Shown here piece after piece: positions 34,346 through 44,235 of a stretch of 64,000 bases of DNA. The notes below the pieces were generated by a model. The model ran no database searches, was not told the origin of the DNA, and was given only the letters and a program-made list of their open reading frames with translations. Numbering within the stretch: the first letter of the stretch is position 1; each line of letters begins with the position of its first letter. Position numbers and translations under genes: made by a program. Source of the DNA: Lysinibacillus fusiformis (GTDB lineage: Bacteria > Bacillota > Bacilli > Bacillales_A > Planococcaceae); contig NZ_PDFK01000003.1 in the NCBI RefSeq assembly GCF_002845985.1, positions 372,001 to 436,000 on the forward strand, read 5' to 3'.

Positions 34346-34888
34346 CTATGTATGTGGGATTTTTTCAATATTGAACATTTCCCTTAGTGCAATTGGATTT
34401 TCTTTCGCGGTAATATGTTGCGGAACAATTCGGTAAACTTGAACCGGCCCTCCGAAAACGGCTGATCGATATTTGTCCACATGTTGCTGGGATAAGGGAC
34501 GATTATAGTAACCAGGTACATATTTATTTATCATTTCTTGCAACATATGTGTCGCTTCATTTAGATCGACGATAGGTTGAGCCTTACCAAAAACCATGAC
34601 ACTCATATAAGCGGTGTCCGTTTTAGCGGGTACTGGATTAGTAATCGTTCCATATTCTTCGCAAACTGTAAAGCAGACCTCTGGATTCTCTTCCATCACT
34701 TGATTTCGTCTCCCGCCAGTGGCTCCATGGAAATAAAGCACCCCGTTTGTCCACACAAAATTAAGTGGGATAACATATGGCAAATGACCGTCAACCATAC
34801 CTAGATGCCCAATGCGAGCTTGCTGCAAAAATGTATCTATTTTGTTCTTGTCCAACACTTCTCTTACTTTGTAACGTACCTTAACCAT
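34346..34888 (-). CDS. Pyridoxamine 5'-phosphate oxidase-like flavin-binding protein (NimA type)
   Basis: About 180 residues from ATG at 34888, nine bases after AGGAG. The split-barrel fold is indicated by QARIGHLGMVDGHLPYVIPL, VLYFHGATGGRRNQVMEENP and VCFTVCEEYG, as in the NimA/5-nitroimidazole reductase-type group. Such proteins bind FMN or a related cofactor and reduce small molecules. Whether it confers nitro-compound resistance is not shown. It is transcribed alone. Confidence 0.82.
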   Translation of the reverse strand: MVKVRYKVREVLDKNKIDTFLQQARIGHLGMVDGHLPYVIPLNFVWTNGVLYFHGATGGRRNQVMEENPEVCFTVCEEYGTITNPVPAKTDTAYMSVMVFGKAQPIVDLNEATHMLQEMINKYVPGYYNRPLSQQHVDKYRSAVFGGPVQVYRIVPQHITAKENPIALREMFNIEKIPHT

Positions 34889-35078
34889 GGCTATCACTCC
34901 TACTTGTAGTATGATGTGATTTTATCAACCTTTGGATTGAATAAAAACGTCCATAATTATAGCAATCAAGCAATCCATTTTCAGAGGAGAGTTAAATTTT
35001 AAAGATTATGATTAACTATTATGCTCAGTGCCATTGTTTCATATTAGTCATATTTAGTTACAGAAAAATGCTTTATTC

Positions 35079-35118
35079 AAAAAAGTGAAATGGAGTTTGC
35101 TCTCTATTTCACTTTTTT
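35079..35118. terminator. Hairpin terminator
   Basis: AAAAAAGTGAAATGGAG pairs with CTCTATTTCACTTTTTT; T-runs on both strands. Confidence 0.7.
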
Positions 35119-35163
35119 ATCATTTAATTAGCTAAATAGGTCTCCACTTGCCTTCCCCGTCAG

Positions 35164-35206
35164 CACCAGAAAAAAGCTTTCTGAAATGGCAGCTTTTTTT
35201 CTGGTG
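35164..35206 (-). terminator. Terminator of the MMPL gene
   Basis: CACCAGAAAAAAGCT pairs with AGCTTTTTTTCTGGTG, 25 bp after the stop at 35231. Confidence 0.75.
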
Positions 35207-35230
35207 TAACTATGGTTTTTTATAAGTTAT

Positions 35231-38200
35231 CTATTGCTTCCTTTTCTTTCTTCCAATATTGCGAATTCGCCCCACCCCGCTTAACAAAGCAGGAATTAGA
35301 ATTGGCAACATGACAAAAGTAAGTAGAACAAGCCCTAGAATAACCGTTATGGCTATTTCAATAAGCGTTATGACACCTGAAGGCATTAATGCCGCAAATG
35401 TACCTCCGAGAATGATCGCTGCTGATATCACCACACCTCCAATGTGACGTGTGGCATCGATAATAGCTTTTGTCGAATTCCCCTCCAGCTCTCTATAACG
35501 CATCATCAAGAAAATACTGTAGTCTACTCCTAGTGCAACAATCATGATGAAACTAAAGAATGGTACATTCCACGCTAGTTCACTCATATTGAGAAATTTA
35601 GCGCTTATAATACTACTCATACCTATGGCAGTATAGTACGTTATGATTAAAGAGGCTAAAATAAAAATTGGTTTTAGGAAAGAACGAGTAATAATGATCA
35701 GAATGATACCAATGCCTATTAGCATGATGGCTGCTGTTCGAGTGAAATCCCCACTCGCAATTTCTTCAAGATCCACATTTTGCGATGTTCTTCCACCGAT
35801 TGCTACCTTCGCATCACGAAACTCACTACTTTTAATGATCGCTTGTATCTCTTGCTCAATTTGGTCAACAATTATCATGGCTTCCTTTGAATAAGGATTC
35901 ACAGCTAAAATGATACCCATCTGAGTTATTTTCCGATTATCGGACATATACATGTTCAATGATTTTTGGAACTCATCACTCACTAAAACATCCTTTGGAA
36001 TATATAACTTTTCAGAAGCCTCTGATTCACTAAGACCTGTTAAATAGTCTTGAACATCTGTTAAACCTGTGCTGACGTCTTGTAAACCTTTTGTGCTTGC
36101 TGATAATCCTGATTGTAAGGTTGCCATTTTATCAGCTAAATCCGTTAGTCCTGTTTGCAGTTGCTTTTGTCCCTCGTTAATCGTCATTAATCCTGATTCA
36201 AGGGAGGGTACTTGGCTTGCGATTTGGTTAGACCCCTTTGTTGCAGATTGCAAACCATGTGTTAAGCTAGAAGATGCTTCATATAGTTGATTCACACCTG
36301 CTTGTAATTGGGAGAAGCTACTGTTCACTTTGGCAAGTGAAGCATTTACTTCCCTAAATGATGTCATGGCCCCTTCGAATTGAGCTGTCACTGTGTGTAA
36401 TTTCTCTGATAATTGCTCTAATTGCTGCCTTTCAGTTGATGCAATGCTAAGCGTCGTTTGCACATTCATATCATTAGCTAGCTCTGGTTTTGACTGTACG
36501 AGTGCATGCATTGCACTTTCAATTTGTCTATATCCTTTTTCTGCACTTTCAATCCCTTGCCCAATGCTGGTAAGATTCGTACTAAATGAGGACAAACCTT
36601 TTTCAAGTTCCGTATAACCATTTAATAATTGTGACATCGAAATGGATAAAGTGTTCGTATTTTCTTTTACAGAAGCTAAACCATTTTCTAGTTCTTGGAC
36701 GCCATTTGCTCCTGCACTTACGCCGTTTGTTAATTGATCAATAGCAGTCCCTAAACTAGAAACACCTTTTGTCATTTCATCTGTTCCTTGAATTAATGCC
36801 TGAACATTTTGAGCAGCATTTGTATCTGTTTGTTGGAATTGTTGCTCAGCTGAAGACAAACCATTACTAATCTTACCTACACCTTCATTCGCATCACCTA
36901 AGCCACTCTTTATTTGTTTAGATTGCTCCGTGATGTATAGGTCATCCATTTTTTCTCCAACTGGTCGTGTAGCTGTTAATACTTTAGATACACCGTCAAT
37001 CTGCGAAATCTTTTCAGCTATTTCATCTAATGCTTGTAATGATCTTGCATTATCCAGTGCTTCATTTGACTGTAAGGCAAGTGTAGTAGGTGATGAAAAA
37101 CCTGCTGGGAAATGCGCTTCAATCACATTAATCCCTTGCTTTGAAGCATAACGATCATCGATTTCCAACAAGTCATTATAGCTTAGAGAATGGCTAGAAT
37201 TCATGATAAATGGAACACACAAAATCGCTGTAAAGACTAATGCAACGAAAGGTCTTAAAACAGATAGCCTCGCTAAAAATCCCCAGATTTTACTGTCATT
37301 ATGACCAGTAAAAGTTTTCGCTGGCCAGAACATCTTTTTCCCCAGTAAAGCCATAAAAAAGGGATTTAAGGTCAATAAGACCAATACGAGTACAGCTACG
37401 CCAATTGCTACAGCTGAACTTGCTCGGTATAACCCGAATTCCGCCAAATAAAGAGCCATAAATCCAATAAACACCGCAAGCGCACTATACAGAATCGTTT
37501 TTCCAGCTGTTTTATACGTGCTGCGCACTGCTTTCCAACGATCTTCCTGCTTCACCAGTTCTTCCTTAAATCGAGTGAAGAGTAAGATATTATAATCTGT
37601 GCCGATACCGAATAAAATCACAACTAAAAATACTTGAGTAAAATTCGAAAATGGGTAATTAAACTGATCTACTAAGTGTGCAATGATTCCTAGTGACACT
37701 ACGTAAGCTACTCCAACCAATAAAAGAGAGACGAATGGCACTATTGGTGATCGGAAAACAAGAATGAGCACAGCGATAATAAAGAAAATCGCTATTATTT
37801 CTGCTTTCTTAATCCCCTCTTGGGTGGATTGAACGAAATCTTCCATTACCAGACTGTTTCCTGTTAGATAGGTATCTACATTTTTACTATCTATAATTTT
37901 AGTAAGCTCCTTCGTTATCTCAGAAATTTCTCTATTATTCTGCTCAATAGAAAGCTGGGCTAGGATGGTAGTTCCATCTTCAGAAATGAGCTGTTTTTTC
38001 GTTTGCTCATTATCTAAATGAGTCATAATCTCCTTCATACCGAGCTGAGTTTGTTCTTTTTTTAATTCTTTAATGATTTTTCCTACTTCTTCTTTTTGTT
38101 CCTTTGTTAATGCTTGATCATTCCCACTATTGAAGACAGCAATAATTTGATACCTTTCCCCACTGTCATTATCCATTTGATTAAGCAGATCTTCTGCAAT

Positions 38201-38350
38201 ATTGCTTTGAGCACTTTCGGGAATAGTAATTTGCCCTTTTTCTCTAACCAATTGATCTAAATTAGGCATCGTCACGACCATAAGGACTGCCATGACTATC
38301 CATAAAACGAACGATGCTACTCGCCAATTCATGATTTTTTTCATCATCAT
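35231..38350 (-). CDS. MMPL/RND-family transporter
   Basis: About 1039 residues; ATGs at 38350-38344 follow GAGAG. Twelve membrane segments lie in two blocks (residues about 12-30 and 180-370, then 840-1035), each with the family repeats GIGTDYNILLFTRFKEE and ALGVDYSIFLMMRYRE, carrying the conserved aspartate-tyrosine pair for proton coupling. Between the blocks, residues 480-800 form a long extracytoplasmic region with coiled-coil repeats (LSQLLNGYTELEKGLSS and similar), seen in YhgE/YdgH-type members. It probably exports lipids or hydrophobic compounds. Divergent from a TetR gene that likely controls it. Confidence 0.88.
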   Translation of the reverse strand: MMMKKIMNWRVASFVLWIVMAVLMVVTMPNLDQLVREKGQITIPESAQSNIAEDLLNQMDNDSGERYQIIAVFNSGNDQALTKEQKEEVGKIIKELKKEQTQLGMKEIMTHLDNEQTKKQLISEDGTTILAQLSIEQNNREISEITKELTKIIDSKNVDTYLTGNSLVMEDFVQSTQEGIKKAEIIAIFFIIAVLILVFRSPIVPFVSLLLVGVAYVVSLGIIAHLVDQFNYPFSNFTQVFLVVILFGIGTDYNILLFTRFKEELVKQEDRWKAVRSTYKTAGKTILYSALAVFIGFMALYLAEFGLYRASSAVAIGVAVLVLVLLTLNPFFMALLGKKMFWPAKTFTGHNDSKIWGFLARLSVLRPFVALVFTAILCVPFIMNSSHSLSYNDLLEIDDRYASKQGINVIEAHFPAGFSSPTTLALQSNEALDNARSLQALDEIAEKISQIDGVSKVLTATRPVGEKMDDLYITEQSKQIKSGLGDANEGVGKISNGLSSAEQQFQQTDTNAAQNVQALIQGTDEMTKGVSSLGTAIDQLTNGVSAGANGVQELENGLASVKENTNTLSISMSQLLNGYTELEKGLSSFSTNLTSIGQGIESAEKGYRQIESAMHALVQSKPELANDMNVQTTLSIASTERQQLEQLSEKLHTVTAQFEGAMTSFREVNASLAKVNSSFSQLQAGVNQLYEASSSLTHGLQSATKGSNQIASQVPSLESGLMTINEGQKQLQTGLTDLADKMATLQSGLSASTKGLQDVSTGLTDVQDYLTGLSESEASEKLYIPKDVLVSDEFQKSLNMYMSDNRKITQMGIILAVNPYSKEAMIIVDQIEQEIQAIIKSSEFRDAKVAIGGRTSQNVDLEEIASGDFTRTAAIMLIGIGIILIIITRSFLKPIFILASLIITYYTAIGMSSIISAKFLNMSELAWNVPFFSFIMIVALGVDYSIFLMMRYRELEGNSTKAIIDATRHIGGVVISAAIILGGTFAALMPSGVITLIEIAITVILGLVLLTFVMLPILIPALLSGVGRIRNIGRKKRKQ

Positions 38351-38483
38351 TTCTCTCACTTTCACTTTACTAAATTAACAACTATCTAGAGAGTGCTAGC
38401 CCCTAGATAAACGATTATAAAATCATACAAGTGTATACTTTTACTCGTAAATCAAGTATACTTAGCCTCAGAAAACGGGACAA

Positions 38484-38539
38484 TGTTCAATTTTCGTCTA
38501 TATGTACAACTTTGAACATTGACATATCAATGTGTTCAA
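38484..38539. promoter_or_regulatory. Candidate TetR operator with three TTGAACA half-sites
   Basis: TGTTCAA (38484-38490), TTGAACA (38512-38518) and TGTTCAA (38533-38539) alternate in orientation just before the tetR start. The last two make a near-perfect palindrome around CATA. The position between divergent tetR and MMPL genes fits a shared operator. Confidence 0.6.
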
Positions 38540-38571
38540 CTTTAGAAAAATATTTTAGGAGTGCAAAAAAA

Positions 38572-39153
38572 ATGAGTGGGAAAGCAGAATACAAAAGCGC
38601 AATTCGCTCAAGAAAAATGATTAGGCACGCATTTGTAGAATTAGTGCTGGAGAAGGATTTAGAAAAGATCACCGTAAAAAATATTGTTGAACGAGCTGAA
38701 GTAAGTAGAGGAACATTCTATGCTCATTACTCGGATATTTTGGCGGTTATTGAGGAAATTGAAAATGAACTAATGGGCAAAATGGTAGAGTTTCTGAATG
38801 ATTTTAAAGCGGTCGAAATCATTCAAAATCCGATGCCTTTATTTTTAAAAATGGTCGACTTTTTACAACAAGATATTGAATTTTACCGAAAGTTAATCTT
38901 TGTACAGGGGGCCTCTTGCTTTGTCGTGAAATTAAAAGACATTCTGATTGAGAAAATCATTAGTTTTCAAGAAACTATTCATCCCAGTCAAGAACGTCAA
39001 GAATTTGTATTACGTGTCCATTTCTTAGTAGGTGGGCTAATGTCGATGTATCAAGATTGGTTAGCAGGAAAATTCGATTGTTCATTAGAAGAACTCACAA
39101 AGTCCATCAGTCGAATGATGATACAAGGGCTACAATCTTATACGTTCAAATAA
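38572..39153 (+). CDS. TetR-family transcriptional regulator
   Basis: 193 residues from ATG at 38572 (AGGAGTG at eight bases); the longer frame to 38431 crosses the operator region and has no ribosome site. The DNA-binding domain is SRKMIRHAFVELVLEKDLEK, ITVKNIVERAEVSRGTFYAH and YSDILAVIEEIENEL. The C-terminal helical part resembles the TetR_C_8-type domain. It probably represses the divergent MMPL exporter until a ligand binds. Confidence 0.87.
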   Translation: MSGKAEYKSAIRSRKMIRHAFVELVLEKDLEKITVKNIVERAEVSRGTFYAHYSDILAVIEEIENELMGKMVEFLNDFKAVEIIQNPMPLFLKMVDFLQQDIEFYRKLIFVQGASCFVVKLKDILIEKIISFQETIHPSQERQEFVLRVHFLVGGLMSMYQDWLAGKFDCSLEELTKSISRMMIQGLQSYTFK

Positions 39154-39167
39154 AGTACTATTTACTG

Positions 39168-39202
39168 CAAAAAAGAAGCTGCAATCACAGCTTCTTTCAT
39201 AT
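39168..39202 (+). terminator. Terminator of the tetR gene
   Basis: AAAGAAGCTG pairs with CAGCTTCTTT. Confidence 0.65.
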
Positions 39203-39532
39203 TTATCTCTATACATCAGCTAGCTTTTGGCCATAAGCACTTGCATAAATTGCTTAATGAATTTGAGCTTGTAAGAGGAAAATCTATTTATGCCAAAATA
39301 TTCAATGTAAATTCAGCGAAAAAACAATGAAGGAATCATCAAGATCGAAATATCATTTTCTAGCATAGGCATTTTTGGAAGCATGTGCCAACACTATTAT
39401 ATTTTCCTTCACCATGTTCATATTAAGCGTAGTCACTCCGAAAACTAGTTAAATTGGCCATTAAATAAGAAGGAAACACCCTTCTATACATTTAATAATT
39501 TAGATCAATAGCAACCAAGATAGCTTAGATGA
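39203..39532. other. Intergenic region, nothing seen
   Basis: 330 bp with stops in all frames. No repeat or structure of note. Confidence 0.5.
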
Positions 39533-40531
39533 CTACTTGATTTTCACAATTATCTTCCCCTTTGCCCTTCCAGACTCAGCATATTCCATCGCTTTTTGAG
39601 CTTCTTCAAATGTAAAAGTTCGATCAATGACGGGTTTGATTTTACCAGATTCAATATAGTCCGCAATTATACGTAATTGATCACCGCTTGGCTTCATAAA
39701 TAAAAAGGAATATTGCGCATGATGCTTCTTTTCAAGTGCAGTCAGTTTATAACTTGCTGCTGAAAATAATAGGGTTTTGAAAAATCCTGAATCATTTTCT
39801 TTAGCAAAACGGGCATTTGGCATGCCAGAAACAGAAACAATTTTCCCTCCATTTTTGATGATCCCGAAAGATTTTTCAAGCGTCTCACCCCCAAGTGTAT
39901 CAAAGACGGCATCATAATTTCCCAATATTTCTTCAAACTTCTCTGTCTTGTAATTGATCACTTCGTCTGCACCAAGAGATGTGACTAAGTTTGCACCAGC
40001 TTCACTAGCAGTTGTTGCTACTGTGGCACCCATTACTTTAGCCAGTTGAATAGCAAAAGTGCCTACACCACCAGACCCTGCATGAATTAAAATCTTTTGT
40101 CCTTTTTGTAAGTGCATGATGTCATGTAATGCTTGATATGAAGTTAACCCAACGAGAGGGATGGATGCAGCTTCCTCAAAGCTCAAGTTTTTAGGTTTTA
40201 GGGCTATATCATCTTCATGTATTGCGATAAATTCGGCAAAAGTACCGATTTTACTTTTACGTGGGCGTGCATATATTTCATCGCCCACTTTAAAACGAGT
40301 TACTTTTGTGCCAACCTTTACCACAACTCCCGAAAAATCATTTCCAAGGATTAGAGGCATTTTATATTGTATTAACAACTTCACTTTCCCATCGCGTATT
40401 TTAAAATCAATAGGATTAATACTAGCGGCATGAATTTCTGCAAGTATCTCATATTCACCAATTTCAGGTGTAGGTATTTCTGCTAACTGCATCGGGGCTT
40501 TGCCATATTGATTGATAACCATTGCTTTCAT
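39533..40531 (-). CDS. NADP-dependent quinone oxidoreductase-like (MDR superfamily)
   Basis: 332 residues. The N-terminal GroES-like domain has INPIDFKIRDGK and ILGNDFSGVVVKVG; the nucleotide-binding site is ILIHAGSGGVGTFAIQLAK (AGxGGVG). No zinc-binding cysteines are present, so it is a zinc-independent quinone oxidoreductase type. It reduces quinones or enones with NADPH. It lies 31 bp after an ArsR-type regulator gene, so the two form an operon. Confidence 0.88.
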   Translation of the reverse strand: MKAMVINQYGKAPMQLAEIPTPEIGEYEILAEIHAASINPIDFKIRDGKVKLLIQYKMPLILGNDFSGVVVKVGTKVTRFKVGDEIYARPRKSKIGTFAEFIAIHEDDIALKPKNLSFEEAASIPLVGLTSYQALHDIMHLQKGQKILIHAGSGGVGTFAIQLAKVMGATVATTASEAGANLVTSLGADEVINYKTEKFEEILGNYDAVFDTLGGETLEKSFGIIKNGGKIVSVSGMPNARFAKENDSGFFKTLLFSAASYKLTALEKKHHAQYSFLFMKPSGDQLRIIADYIESGKIKPVIDRTFTFEEAQKAMEYAESGRAKGKIIVKIK

Positions 40532-40562
40532 CGTTTATTCCTCCAAATAACTTATCGTATTC

Positions 40563-40898
40563 TCAATAAAATTCCTTTAATAGCGTCTCAATATCCGTAA
40601 CAAGTGTTTTTAGTAAACCTAATTTTGTGCGTATATCTATATAATAAAAGTTTTTTGTCCCTTCTTTACGCATTAAAATAACACCGGCATCACGTAAAAT
40701 TTTAAGGTGATGTGACACAGCAGGTCTAGACAGATGGGTTTGTTCTGTGATTTCGCCTACACGTAATCCTGTTTGACAATCCGTAGCCATTAACACAAGT
40801 AAAATAGATTGACGTGTTTCATCACCAATGGCCAATAGTACCTTTTGACAGTTGATAAAATTTTCTTTAATGGTGTGTAGTTGGTCCTGTTTAGTCAT
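40563..40898 (-). CDS. ArsR-family transcriptional regulator
   Basis: 111 residues. The winged helix is VGEITEQTHLSRPAVSHHLK and ILRDAGVILMRKEGTKNFYY. I see no metal-binding cysteine pair of the ArsR/SmtB kind; the single Cys in DCQTGL and the absence of CVC suggest a non-metal ligand, such as redox or quinone stress. It heads the operon with the quinone oxidoreductase. An imperfect dyad ATAGTTTAAGTTAT lies upstream at 40926-40939. Confidence 0.87.
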   Translation of the reverse strand: MTKQDQLHTIKENFINCQKVLLAIGDETRQSILLVLMATDCQTGLRVGEITEQTHLSRPAVSHHLKILRDAGVILMRKEGTKNFYYIDIRTKLGLLKTLVTDIETLLKEFY

Positions 40899-41048
40899 GT
40901 AAATAATCCCTCCTTTAATTAGTTGAATAGTTTAAGTTATTGAACCATCCTATGGATACAACCATAAAGTACAATGCTATTCTGTGCAATATTGAGAAAG
41001 AAAATCGAGACGAATCCAATCTTTGGAGGTGAATTCTTTCTCGACAAC

Positions 41049-41084
41049 AAAAAAACACAGAAGTCACATGGACCTCTGTGTTAT
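41049..41084 (-). terminator. Terminator of the SCO gene
   Basis: Minus strand AACACAGAGGTC pairs with GACTTCTGTGTT, followed by seven T. The first arm overlaps the end of the coding region. Confidence 0.75.
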
Positions 41085-41677
41085 TTGCTTTCCTTAATGA
41101 GTGCCTTCATATCTCCAACAATAGTTTCAACTGGTACGTTTGTCGCGCCATCATAGTCTTTTACAACTGTGCCGTCTGCGTTCACTAAATAATAGCTCGA
41201 CATATGTATGACTTGGTCTGAGTTTGGATCATTTTTGACTAATGAATTGAATGATTTACGTGCAAATTGTTCGATAAATTTTTGTTGATAGCCCGTTAAT
41301 AGCTGCCATTTGCTTTCATCGACAACATTATACGTATTTAAATAGTTCGTTAATACCTCAGGCTTATCCACCTCTGGATCTACACTAAATGCGACAATTT
41401 GATAATCCTCAAGGCCTTCATCCTGTAGTGCTTGCTGGACCTCTGTCATATTAAATGTCATTGGCGGACAGATCGTCGTACAGTTTGTAAAAATAAACAT
41501 TGCTAGCCAAGGCTTACCTTTTAAATCATCTAGGCTCACTTGTTCATTTTTTTGATTCATTACATTGAAATCTTGGACCTCAATGTTTACAGATGGCTCA
41601 AATTTGTAGCTTCCGCAAGCAGCTAAAATGCTGCTGAATGCTAGAACTAAAACGAGCAATATACTTTTCTTTTTCAT
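41081..41677 (-). CDS. SCO1/SenC-family copper chaperone lipoprotein
   Basis: About 198 residues from ATG at 41677; a GTG at 41689 is open but only two bases from the ribosome site. The lipobox is SILAACGS. The thioredoxin-fold copper site is TNCTTICPPMT (C-x3-C) and the third ligand is a histidine in VIHMSSYYLV. Proteins of this kind deliver copper to the CuA site of cytochrome c oxidase, as BsSco (YpmQ) does. It stands alone. Confidence 0.9.
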   Translation of the reverse strand: MKKKSILLVLVLAFSSILAACGSYKFEPSVNIEVQDFNVMNQKNEQVSLDDLKGKPWLAMFIFTNCTTICPPMTFNMTEVQQALQDEGLEDYQIVAFSVDPEVDKPEVLTNYLNTYNVVDESKWQLLTGYQQKFIEQFARKSFNSLVKNDPNSDQVIHMSSYYLVNADGTVVKDYDGATNVPVETIVGDMKALIKESK

Positions 41678-41689
41678 TTGTGGTACCAC

Positions 41690-42251
41690 TTCCCTTCATT
41701 TCATCATCTTATTTTATTCATTCTAGAAGCCAAATACAAGATAATGGACTTACCCCCAGATTGCTATTTGTATAACATGTGAACATTAACTGATTCTGGT
41801 ATTTCATTACACTACATCTTCCAAATGACACATCCTTTTCAAAATTTTTTTGAAAGCTTTTTTTTATTATTTTCGTTATTTCCCAAGAGAAAGAACGGTT
41901 GTTATATAACAAACTATTTCTACCTTTTGGGTTTTAATAGAAGAATAATAAAATACAGAAAATTCTCTTTTGTGAATATATTTTCTCCTACATTCAACTT
42001 TATCAGCAACAAACTATTTCAATAATATTATTTCACTCGAAATTCTCGTTCTCTTTAATACCATTTTATTCTATTAAACACTTAATATTTCTATGTTATT
42101 TCTACGTAACTAAACTGACTAAAAATTATAAAAACTCAAAATTTAGTATTGCATTATAAGAATATCCCCCATAAAATAAGTGAATATAACGACGAAAGAA
42201 AAAGAAATATGTCGTTTAAAACAGAAATATATAACTTTAGGGGGAATAATA
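41690..42251. other. AT-rich intergenic region
   Basis: 560 bp, very AT-rich. CAACAAACTATTTC-like words occur at 41907 and 42008. It is the upstream regulatory region of the first symporter pair; I see no defined operator. Confidence 0.45.
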
Positions 42252-42587
42252 ATGGCGAATGTTTCTAGTGAAAAACAGGCTCAATCAATTGATTATCATG
42301 CAATTGAGGCAATGGAATCGTTTAATACCTTTGTGAAAAAGAAAAATACCTTTCTTTTCTCGATTACAGCAGTGTTTCTAATTCTTTATATTTTGCTTCC
42401 GATCCTTGCCTTCCAACCTGTACTACAACAAAAATTATTCGGAAATATTACGGGTGTATGGGTATATTCTGCAGGGTTATTTATCATGACCATTGTGCTC
42501 TGTACAGTATATGTAAAAAAAGCTGCTTCATTCGATAAAGCTGCGGCTGCTGTGCTAGCCGAGTATCATGCGAAAGGTGGTAACTAA
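42252..42587 (+). CDS. DUF485 membrane protein, first copy (YwcB-like)
   Basis: 111 residues from ATG at 42252 (TTAGGGGG upstream). Two membrane helices (LFSITAVFLILYILLPILAF and VWVYSAGLFIMTIVLCTVYV) and the FNTFVKKKNTF opening are typical of DUF485. These proteins are encoded directly before acetate-type SSF symporters (YjcH-ActP in E. coli, YwcB-YwcA in B. subtilis). The stop touches the symporter start. Confidence 0.87.
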   Translation: MANVSSEKQAQSIDYHAIEAMESFNTFVKKKNTFLFSITAVFLILYILLPILAFQPVLQQKLFGNITGVWVYSAGLFIMTIVLCTVYVKKAASFDKAAAAVLAEYHAKGGN

Positions 42588-44141
42588 ATGAATATTGTAT
42601 CTGTAGGTTTCTTTTTAGCCATTGTTGGATTAACACTTGTCGTTACCTATATTGCAGCAAAACGCACTTCCTCGGCTGCTGATTTTTACACAGCCGGTGG
42701 TGGATTAAAGGGGTGGCAAAACGGCTTTGCGATTGCTGGTGACTATTTATCAGCAGCTGCCTTTCTTGGGGTGTCTGGTGCGATTGCCTTAACTGGTTTT
42801 GATGGTTTCTTCTTCTCTGTTGGCTATGTTGTAGCAAATTTAGTGCTTCTTTATGTCATTGCTGAGCCTATGCGTAATTTGGGGCGTTACACATTAGCAG
42901 ATATGTTAACGGCTCGTTTTAATGAAAAACGAATTCGTGGCGTGGCTGCATCAGGTACGATTATTATTGTGATTCTTTACATGATTGCACAGCTTGTAGG
43001 TGCTGGTGCATTAATTAAACTACTATTTGGAATTGAATATTGGATTGCTGTGTTAATTGTCGGCGTTATGATGACAACATATGTATTGTTTGGCGGCATG
43101 ACAGCAACTTCATGGGTACAAATTATTAAAGCAAGCTTGTTATTATTTGGGACAGGTCTATTAGCGGTATTAGTGTTAATGAAATTTGATTTCTCTCTTA
43201 TGAAAATGTTTGACACAATTGCAATGGATCATGGGGAAGAATTCCTTGTGCCTGGGATTAAATACACAAGTACAATCGACTCCGTTTCGATGATGATGGC
43301 TTTAGTTTTAGGAACATCAGGTTTACCACATATTTTAATGCGTTTCTTTACCGTAAAAGATGCCAAGACAGCACGTTCTTCTATTTCTTGGACAACTTGG
43401 ATTACAGCTATTTTCTTCTCACTAACGATCTTCTTAGGGTTCGGTGCGCTAAACTTTGTTGGATTAGATCAAATTCTTGCTGAAAGTAAGGCTGGTAATA
43501 CGGCTGCCCCACTTCTAGCGCATTATTTAGGCGGAGATGTCTTGATGGCATTTATTGGCGCCGTAGCCTTTGCGACGATTTTAGCTGTTGTGTCAGGCTT
43601 AGTGTTAACGGGGGCTTCTGCTATTTCTCATGATATTTATGGAGAAATCATAAAAGGAGGGAAATTAACTGAAAAGCAACAGGTTGTAGCTGCACGTACA
43701 GGCTCTATTTCGATTGCGATTGTGTCTATTATTCTTGCATTGTTTGCCCAAAGCTTAAATGTTTCGTTCCTAGTATCCTTTGCCTTTTGTATCGGTGCCT
43801 CAGCCAACCTACCTGTGATCCTTTATACAATCTATTGGAAGAAATTTAATTCCACAGGAGCTGTAACAGCTATGGTAACGGGTTTAGTGTCCTGTTTAAT
43901 TTTAGGCGCAATGGGACCGAATGTCTGGAGCCCCGTTGAAGGTGCAGCCATCTTTGTTGGTCAACCGCTTGTACCACTTGCTGTTCCTGCGATTATTACG
44001 ATTCCATTAGGCTTTATTGCTGGGTACCTTGGTACAGTTTTGACAGCTAGCAAAGTACCACAGGAAGAAGCTGAACGTATTTATCAAGAAATTCGTGTGA
44101 AAGCGAATACAGGCGTATCTGTTTCTGATATTTCTCATTAA
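42588..44141 (+). CDS. Cation/acetate-type SSF symporter, first copy (ActP/YwcA-like)
   Basis: 517 residues, about thirteen membrane helices. The ActP-type signatures are AADFYTAGGGLKGWQNGFAI, AGDYLSAAAFLGVSGAIALT and PHILMRFFTVKDAKTARSS. Members import acetate, propionate or pyruvate with Na+ or H+. It forms an operon with the preceding DUF485 gene and ends at the hairpin at 44194. It is closely related to the gene at 44958. Confidence 0.9.
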   Translation: MNIVSVGFFLAIVGLTLVVTYIAAKRTSSAADFYTAGGGLKGWQNGFAIAGDYLSAAAFLGVSGAIALTGFDGFFFSVGYVVANLVLLYVIAEPMRNLGRYTLADMLTARFNEKRIRGVAASGTIIIVILYMIAQLVGAGALIKLLFGIEYWIAVLIVGVMMTTYVLFGGMTATSWVQIIKASLLLFGTGLLAVLVLMKFDFSLMKMFDTIAMDHGEEFLVPGIKYTSTIDSVSMMMALVLGTSGLPHILMRFFTVKDAKTARSSISWTTWITAIFFSLTIFLGFGALNFVGLDQILAESKAGNTAAPLLAHYLGGDVLMAFIGAVAFATILAVVSGLVLTGASAISHDIYGEIIKGGKLTEKQQVVAARTGSISIAIVSIILALFAQSLNVSFLVSFAFCIGASANLPVILYTIYWKKFNSTGAVTAMVTGLVSCLILGAMGPNVWSPVEGAAIFVGQPLVPLAVPAIITIPLGFIAGYLGTVLTASKVPQEEAERIYQEIRVKANTGVSVSDISH

Positions 44142-44193
44142 TATTTATTCACCTCTTGCATAATGAATTCCAATTCAAAAAATGCAAAAAAAT

Positions 44194-44235
44194 AGGCAAA
44201 AAATTCGATTTTTCATCGAGTTTTTCGCCTTTTTT
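44194..44235 (+). terminator. Rho-independent terminator
   Basis: AGGCAAAAAATTCGAT pairs with ATCGAGTTTTTCGCCT, followed by six T. It separates the two symporter pairs. Confidence 0.8.

Noticed and set aside
41718-42025. Overlapping frames on both strands upstream of the first DUF485 gene
   Set aside because: Low-complexity AT-rich composition, no ribosome sites, mutually exclusive.
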